Positions 7,827-10,749 of a stretch of 10,749 bases of DNA are shown here, in pieces (positions within the stretch are counted from its first letter, which is position 1; each line of letters begins with the position of its first letter). The stretch comes from JAKFWF01 sp031401535 (lineage in GTDB: Bacteria > Pseudomonadota > Alphaproteobacteria > Rhizobiales > Hyphomicrobiaceae). The translations under genes and the position numbers were made by a program. The notes under the pieces were generated by a model. That model did no database searches. It saw only the letters and a list, made by a program, of their open reading frames with translations, and was not told the DNA's origin. The DNA is taken from contig JANNRP010000011.1 of assembly GCA_031401535.1 (NCBI GenBank), forward strand, positions 1 through 10,749, in the 5' to 3' direction.

Positions 7827-8987
7827 TCAGTTCGAAACAGCAGCTTTTATTGAGCCCGGCTGCGGGGTGATCTTGGTGCCTGGTCGAACTGCAGGGTTCG
7901 CCAGCCCGTCAATCACGATACGATCGTCTTTGGTGAGGCCGGATGAGACCACACGTAAGCCGTCGACGATCGTGCCAAGGGTAACGGGGACGGGTTTGAC
8001 GACATTGTCAGGACCGACGGTGAATACGATCTTGCGTGCTTGGTCCGAAATCACCGCAGTATCCGGGATCAGCATGGCGTCGAATTCACCGCCGAACAGT
8101 TGCATCCTGGCGAATAAGCCCGGATAGAGCAGTTCGTCCTTGTTCTCAAAAATAGCGCGCCCGCGCAACGTTCCCGAGCGGGCATTCAATTGGTTGTCGA
8201 CAAAGTCCATTTTCCCTAGACGCTTCCAGTCGGTTTCGTCAGCAAGTTTGACGCGGACGGGTGTTGCCGTCTCACGCGAGGACTGACGTTGTCCGGCCAG
8301 GAACAACCGTGCGTAGCGAAGGAAGTCGGCCTCAGAGACGTCGAATGTGAAATGAATAGGGTCGAGCGACACAATGGTCGTCAATAGCGTCGGCGTACCG
8401 GTTTGCCCGCTGCTCACGACATTCCCGACGTCGACTTTTCGATTGGAAATGCGACCGGCAATCGGCGCTCGCACTTCGGCCCATTCTAGATTGAGTTCAG
8501 CGGTTTTCAGTACGGCTTGCGACGACAGTAGACCAGCACGGGCAACGCTTAGATCGGCCTTACGCTTGTCGAACTCACGCTCGGTCAGGACACGTGTCTT
8601 GGCGAGGGGTGCCGCGCGCTCGACCTCGTTATCAGCCAAGTCCACCTGTGCAGTCGTCCGCGCGATTTCGGCCTGTGCGCTTTCAACAGCGATCTGGAAT
8701 GGGCGTTTGTCGATCGTGAATAGCAGATCACCTGCTTTCACCATCTGGCCATCCTTAAAATGCACCGAGTCGATGAAACCGGTCACGCGCGGTCGGACCT
8801 CGACGGATTCTACGGGCTCAAAGCGTCCGGAGAACTCGTCCCATTGGGTGACGCGCTTGGCGAGCGGCGCAGCCACGGTAACTGGCAATGCTTGCAGTTG
8901 CTGCTGCGCTATTGCGGGTGGCGTTGACAGCGCCATCATGAGTTGAGCGAGAGCTGCAACTGCGATCAGCGCGAGTGGATTTTGCAT
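7827..8987 (-). CDS. RND efflux periplasmic adaptor (membrane fusion protein)
   Basis: A 386-residue AcrA/MexE-like adaptor that would link the RND pump to an outer-membrane channel. The N-terminus is a signal peptide (LIAVAALAQLMMAL...PPAIAQ, cleavage near 28). No lipobox cysteine is visible, so it is probably a soluble periplasmic protein rather than a lipoprotein. Domains in order: QWDEFSGRFEPVESVEVRPRVTGFI (48-72) begins the beta-barrel/lipoyl part; the first lipoyl half runs to about 97 with GQMVKAGDLLFTID; an alpha-helical hairpin spans about 98-168; the second lipoyl half has LEWAEVRAPIAGRIS (167-181); beta-barrel and membrane-proximal domains fill 208-375, with LYPGLFARMQL at 287-297. 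The start ATG at 8985-8987 is preceded by purine-rich GAGAAAAG. It is the first gene of the efflux operon. Confidence 0.95.
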   Translation of the reverse strand: MQNPLALIAVAALAQLMMALSTPPAIAQQQLQALPVTVAAPLAKRVTQWDEFSGRFEPVESVEVRPRVTGFIDSVHFKDGQMVKAGDLLFTIDKRPFQIAVESAQAEIARTTAQVDLADNEVERAAPLAKTRVLTEREFDKRKADLSVARAGLLSSQAVLKTAELNLEWAEVRAPIAGRISNRKVDVGNVVSSGQTGTPTLLTTIVSLDPIHFTFDVSEADFLRYARLFLAGQRQSSRETATPVRVKLADETDWKRLGKMDFVDNQLNARSGTLRGRAIFENKDELLYPGLFARMQLFGGEFDAMLIPDTAVISDQARKIVFTVGPDNVVKPVPVTLGTIVDGLRVVSSGLTKDDRIVIDGLANPAVRPGTKITPQPGSIKAAVSN

Positions 8988-9016
8988 ACTTTTCTCATCA
9001 AGGCCGGAGCCTAGGG

Positions 9017-9034
9017 CAGCGCAAGATCGCGCTG
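9017..9034. promoter_or_regulatory. Perfect inverted repeat, possible repressor operator of efflux operon
   Basis: CAGCGC-N6-GCGCTG is a perfect 6+6 dyad placed just downstream of the candidate -10 at 9041-9046, around the predicted transcription start on the minus strand. RND operons are often repressed by TetR-type proteins binding such dyads; no regulator gene is seen in the window, so the role is inferred from position alone. Confidence 0.3.
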
Positions 9035-9040
9035 GCGGTT

Positions 9041-9070
9041 AGCATATGGCACGATTGTGCGGCGCAACAA
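9041..9070 (-). promoter_or_regulatory. Candidate promoter of the efflux operon
   Basis: On the minus strand TTGTTG (9070-9065) and TATGCT (9046-9041) are separated by 18 bases. This would start transcription near 9034, roughly 47 bases before the adaptor ATG at 8987. It is a moderate sigma-70-like match. Confidence 0.35.
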
Positions 9071-9106
9071 GCAGACTGTGAAAAATTCGACAAAAGCTGA
9101 TGTGTT

Positions 9107-9128
9107 AAAACACCAGGGCGCGTGCCCT
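9107..9128 (-). terminator. Possible intrinsic terminator of the DUF2865 gene
   Basis: On the minus strand, AGGGC-ACGC-GCCCT (9128-9115) forms a GC-rich 5-base-pair stem with a 4-base loop, followed after GGTG by TTTT (9110-9107). It lies 46 bases after the stop codon. The stem is short and the U-run is displaced, so this is tentative. Confidence 0.3.
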
Positions 9129-9173
9129 AAACCGTGCAATACCGCTCGAAAGGGTCAACGGTCCCTTGCGCCA

Positions 9174-10259
9174 CTAGCGGCGAGGCTGGAAACTTGCAGG
9201 CGGAGGAACGTCCGCACGGCGCTGCGGATCACCGGTCACAGAGGGCACATACTCGGCCGACTTACACGAGCAGCCCTGCACAAATTCCTTCCGGTAACGG
9301 AACGCTGTCTTTAAGCTGGTGTACTGCTGCTTGGTCTTGAACGACATGGCCTGTTCGACGGCCGCTCCAGGGTTCTGATAATAGTACAGTTCTACCGGTG
9401 CCGCACATTTCGACTGACAGGCTTCTGCATCGCGGTCGAAGTGAGTTGGCAGCGTCGAGAAACTAACCGGAAAATAATAGCCGTCGCACAGCCGGACGCA
9501 GACCGTTTTGTAGGTGGCGAATGGCAAATTGCCGAACTGTCCACCGCCGCCGGAGGTGCTCTCCTCGTCTTGCCAGATCGACGAGAACGGCCCACGTCGG
9601 CTGGCCTCCTGTTGATAGCCAGCGCCACAATTGTTGCGAGCCAATTCGCGGATAATGTCATCTTGATAGGATCGCCCACCGGAGGAGACGATTTGCTGGC
9701 GTTGGGCATCGAGCTCGGCCACGCGGCGTTTTGCGGCTTCGACTTGGCCATTGAGATCGACGCACGCCCGCGTGCGCTTCAACGATTTTGAGAACAGGAA
9801 ATATTCGAAGCATTCCTGCCGGTCGAGCTGGCTTTGGCCCTGCTGAGCAGCTCGGTCGGTTGCCCGAATATCAGCCTCCAGTTTGGGCAGCAAATCTTTC
9901 GTCTGCGAGCCACGGTTCGATTCCTGAGCGAGCCTTTGCTCCAGCTGAAGACAAATTCCGCCCACCGCACCGGGCGTACCACGGTTGGCGCCCTGCTGCG
10001 GTATTGGTGGCTGATAGCCTTGACTGCCGCCCGGCGAAATTGGCTGGCCCGGACTAGGGCCACGATACACGGGTTCGCGCGGCACTGGCGCCGATTGCTG
10101 ATTTTGCCACGGCCACTGCCAACCCTGCGCGGCTGCGGGCGGTGAGAAGGCAAGCGCAACAGCCACCGAAATTATGGAAAGCGCCGAGAAGGCAAACCGG
10201 GCTCTGCCTAGCTTCAGAGGCACCGTCCGCTCTCCACGTCGCATGAATTGTTGCCGCAT
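9174..10259 (-). CDS. Secreted cysteine-rich DUF2865 family protein
   Basis: From the ATG at 10259 this gives 361 residues; an in-frame ATG at 10244 (356 residues) is equally possible, as neither has a good Shine-Dalgarno sequence. The N-terminus is a signal peptide (basic RRGERTVPLKLGRARF, hydrophobic core, PPAAAQ; cleavage near 44). A Trp/Gln/Pro/Gly-rich linker follows (about 46-97). A region of likely helices or coiled coil (100-200) comes next, then the conserved C-terminal core: CVRLCDGYYFPVSFSTLP (254-271), DAEACQSKC (277-285), ELYYYQNPG (290-298) and FVQGCSCKSAEYVP (326-339). This core is what I recognise as DUF2865, a family of unknown function in Hyphomicrobiales. Ten cysteines (103, 150, 166, 211, 254, 258, 281, 285, 330, 332) suggest disulfides in the periplasm. 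A promoter at 10330-10358 supports a start downstream of about 10323. Function is unknown. Confidence 0.85.
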   Translation of the reverse strand: MRQQFMRRGERTVPLKLGRARFAFSALSIISVAVALAFSPPAAAQGWQWPWQNQQSAPVPREPVYRGPSPGQPISPGGSQGYQPPIPQQGANRGTPGAVGGICLQLEQRLAQESNRGSQTKDLLPKLEADIRATDRAAQQGQSQLDRQECFEYFLFSKSLKRTRACVDLNGQVEAAKRRVAELDAQRQQIVSSGGRSYQDDIIRELARNNCGAGYQQEASRRGPFSSIWQDEESTSGGGGQFGNLPFATYKTVCVRLCDGYYFPVSFSTLPTHFDRDAEACQSKCAAPVELYYYQNPGAAVEQAMSFKTKQQYTSLKTAFRYRKEFVQGCSCKSAEYVPSVTGDPQRRADVPPPASFQPRR

Positions 10260-10329
10260 GACATTCACGATCGCCGATAGGTTCTGGTGTTTCCGCACGT
10301 AGAATCGCAACAGCAACGCGCATAGGTTA

Positions 10330-10358
10330 AGTATGGTCACTCCTGGATGAGGGGTCAA
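10330..10358 (-). promoter_or_regulatory. Promoter candidate for the DUF2865 gene
   Basis: On the minus strand TTGACC (10358-10353) and CATACT (10335-10330) are exactly 17 bases apart, a good sigma-70-like match. Transcription would start near 10323, leaving a leader of about 64 bases before the ATG at 10259. This argues against a longer reading that begins with TTG at 10418. Confidence 0.5.
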
Positions 10359-10471
10359 TGCAGCCGAAATAGGGCTCAGGATAGGGCGTTGGGTTTGCTG
10401 AATTTCCTGATCGCTCAACTGTGGAAAAGTAAACTATGCGACTAAGTGTGTGCCAAGTGTCATTGCCCCGC

Positions 10472-10500
10472 TTGACGGAGCGGAACGGGAACGCGCATAC
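10472..10500 (+). promoter_or_regulatory. Candidate promoter of cysS
   Basis: TTGACG (10472-10477) matches five of six -35 consensus bases and is followed after 17 bases by GCATAC (10495-10500), a poorer -10. Transcription would begin near 10507, giving a leader of about 180 bases before the cysS start at 10690. Confidence 0.4.
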
Positions 10501-10507
10501 ACGAGTA

Positions 10508-10573
10508 ATGAACGAAACCGAGCGCACACCAGCCGTCAACGTTTGTTGTGGCAAGATTATCATCGGCAGCTGA
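10508..10573 (+). CDS. Putative 21-residue leader peptide with tandem Cys codons before cysS
   Basis: An ATG at 10508 opens a 21-codon frame ending with TGA at 10571-10573. It contains VNVCCGK, with two adjacent TGT Cys codons at 10544-10549 (residues 13-14). No Shine-Dalgarno sequence precedes it, but the candidate cysS promoter would start transcription at or next to this ATG, so it could be translated leaderless. A short ORF with consecutive codons for the amino acid charged by the downstream enzyme is the classical layout of an attenuation leader. Such a short frame may equally be chance; no conservation data are available here. Confidence 0.22.
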   Translation: MNETERTPAVNVCCGKIIIGS

Positions 10574-10648
10574 CTTCACGCTGGCTGAGCGGCCGCTCTT
10601 TACTTTCGATCATTCCGAGCCGATAGCCCGCCAGCTGATCAACTTCTG

Positions 10649-10672
10649 GCACTGGGACTTCCCGTCCCGTGC
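10649..10672 (+). promoter_or_regulatory. Strong hairpin in the cysS 5' leader
   Basis: GCAC (10649-10652), one bulged T, GGGAC (10654-10658), loop TTCCC, then GTCCC (10664-10668) and GTGC (10669-10672) form a 9-base-pair stem with a single bulge. It ends 7 bases before the GGGGA (10680-10684) that serves as the cysS ribosome binding site. No U-run follows, so it is not a standard terminator; it could influence translation initiation or mRNA stability. Confidence 0.4.
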
Positions 10673-10689
10673 AGGCATTGGGGACTATC

Positions 10690-10749
10690 GTGGCACTGAC
10701 CCTCTACAACACGTTGTCGCGTCGCAAGGAAGCCTTTCAGCCGATCGAT
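10690..10749 (+). CDS. cysS: Cysteinyl-tRNA synthetase, 5' fragment (20 codons)
   Basis: Only the first 20 codons lie in the window, and the frame is open at the right edge. Beginning with GTG at 10690 it reads (M)ALTLYNTLSRRKEAFQPID, which matches the CysS N-terminus, where LYNTLTRRKE.F.PID precedes the VYVCGPTVYD catalytic segment. CysS attaches cysteine to tRNA-Cys in the cytoplasm and is essential. GGGGA at 10680-10684, with a five-base spacer, supports the GTG start. Other in-frame candidates (GTG 10669, TTG 10678) would add residues the family lacks; an in-frame stop lies at 10636-10638. The zinc and HIGH motifs fall beyond the edge, so the call rests on a short but distinctive N-terminus. 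Confidence 0.8.
   Translation, partial: MALTLYNTLSRRKEAFQPID

Larger units (their letters stand above)
8988..9173. promoter_or_regulatory. Intergenic region between DUF2865 gene and efflux operon
   Basis: These 186 bases should end the DUF2865 transcript and start the efflux transcript, both leftward. They hold a terminator-like hairpin (9115-9128), a promoter candidate (9041-9070), a perfect inverted repeat (9017-9034) and a palindrome GTGTTAAAACAC (9102-9113). No coding sequence is convincing here. Confidence 0.5.
10260..10689. other. Divergent intergenic region between DUF2865 gene and cysS
   Basis: About 430 bases without an established gene. It contains the leftward promoter of the DUF2865 gene (10330-10358), a rightward promoter candidate for cysS (10472-10500), a 21-codon ORF with adjacent Cys codons (10508-10573), a 12-base palindrome GAGCGGCCGCTC (10587-10598) and a strong hairpin next to the cysS ribosome binding site (10649-10672). 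The stretch 10359-10471 shows nothing recognisable. Confidence 0.5.

Noticed and set aside
8374..8946. 190-codon plus-strand open frame opposite the adaptor gene
   Set aside because: It is antisense to a clearly real membrane fusion protein, rich in Ser, Arg and Ala as expected for a mirrored GC-rich frame, and has no recognisable domain.
9102..9113. GTGTTAAAACAC palindrome as an operator or terminator
   Set aside because: It is AT-rich, with only two bases between arms, and overlaps the tail of a better terminator candidate; too weak to call separately.
9057..9340. Plus-strand open frames across the efflux/DUF2865 intergenic region
   Set aside because: Composition is not protein-like, no domain is seen, and they run into the antisense of the DUF2865 coding region.
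10054..10323. 89-codon minus-strand open frame overlapping the 5' part of the DUF2865 gene
   Set aside because: It is out of frame with the signal-peptide-bearing protein and has no recognisable features; the ATG close to the predicted transcription start is probably coincidental.
10260..10418. N-terminal extension of the DUF2865 protein from a TTG at 10418
   Set aside because: It would bury the signal peptide 50-60 residues inside the protein, and a good promoter at 10330-10358 would start transcription inside it.
10327..10563. 78-codon minus-strand open frame upstream of the DUF2865 gene
   Set aside because: No domain or ribosome binding site, unlike the neighbours in composition, and it overlaps the promoters of both flanking genes.

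Overview
The window looks like chromosomal DNA of a GC-rich alphaproteobacterium, most likely of the order Hyphomicrobiales (Rhizobiales). Two points suggest this. One gene belongs to the DUF2865 family, which I know mainly from that order. The first 20 codons of cysS at the right edge also read like the alphaproteobacterial start (LYNTLSRRKEAFQPID). I saw no phage, insertion sequence, CRISPR or tRNA signal.

Left part (1-4532): surface polysaccharide. A secreted GH99/WbsX-like protein runs leftwards off the window edge (gene start at 830). Across a 244-base divergent region lies a complete dTDP-L-rhamnose operon in the order rmlC-rmlB-rmlD-rmlA (1075-4532). RmlA makes dTDP-glucose, RmlB the 4-keto-6-deoxy intermediate, RmlC epimerises it and RmlD reduces it to dTDP-L-rhamnose. 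rmlB and rmlD overlap by ATGA, and rmlA has its own strong ribosome binding site.

Middle (4593-8987): a tripartite efflux system transcribed leftwards and convergent with the rml operon. The periplasmic adaptor gene comes first (8987 to 7827), followed 48 bases later by a full-length HAE1-family RND pump (7778 to 4593). No outer-membrane channel or regulator gene is present in the window. A promoter-like element and a perfect inverted repeat precede the adaptor.

Right part (9174-10749): a secreted DUF2865 protein with ten cysteines runs leftwards. It is divergent from the 5' end of cysS (cysteinyl-tRNA synthetase), which starts with GTG at 10690 and continues past the edge. The roughly 430 bases between them hold good promoter candidates on both strands. 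The cysS leader also contains a 21-codon ORF with two adjacent Cys codons and several potential RNA hairpins, which raises the possibility of cysteine-dependent control of cysS. That is the most unusual signal here, and it is an inference from short motifs.
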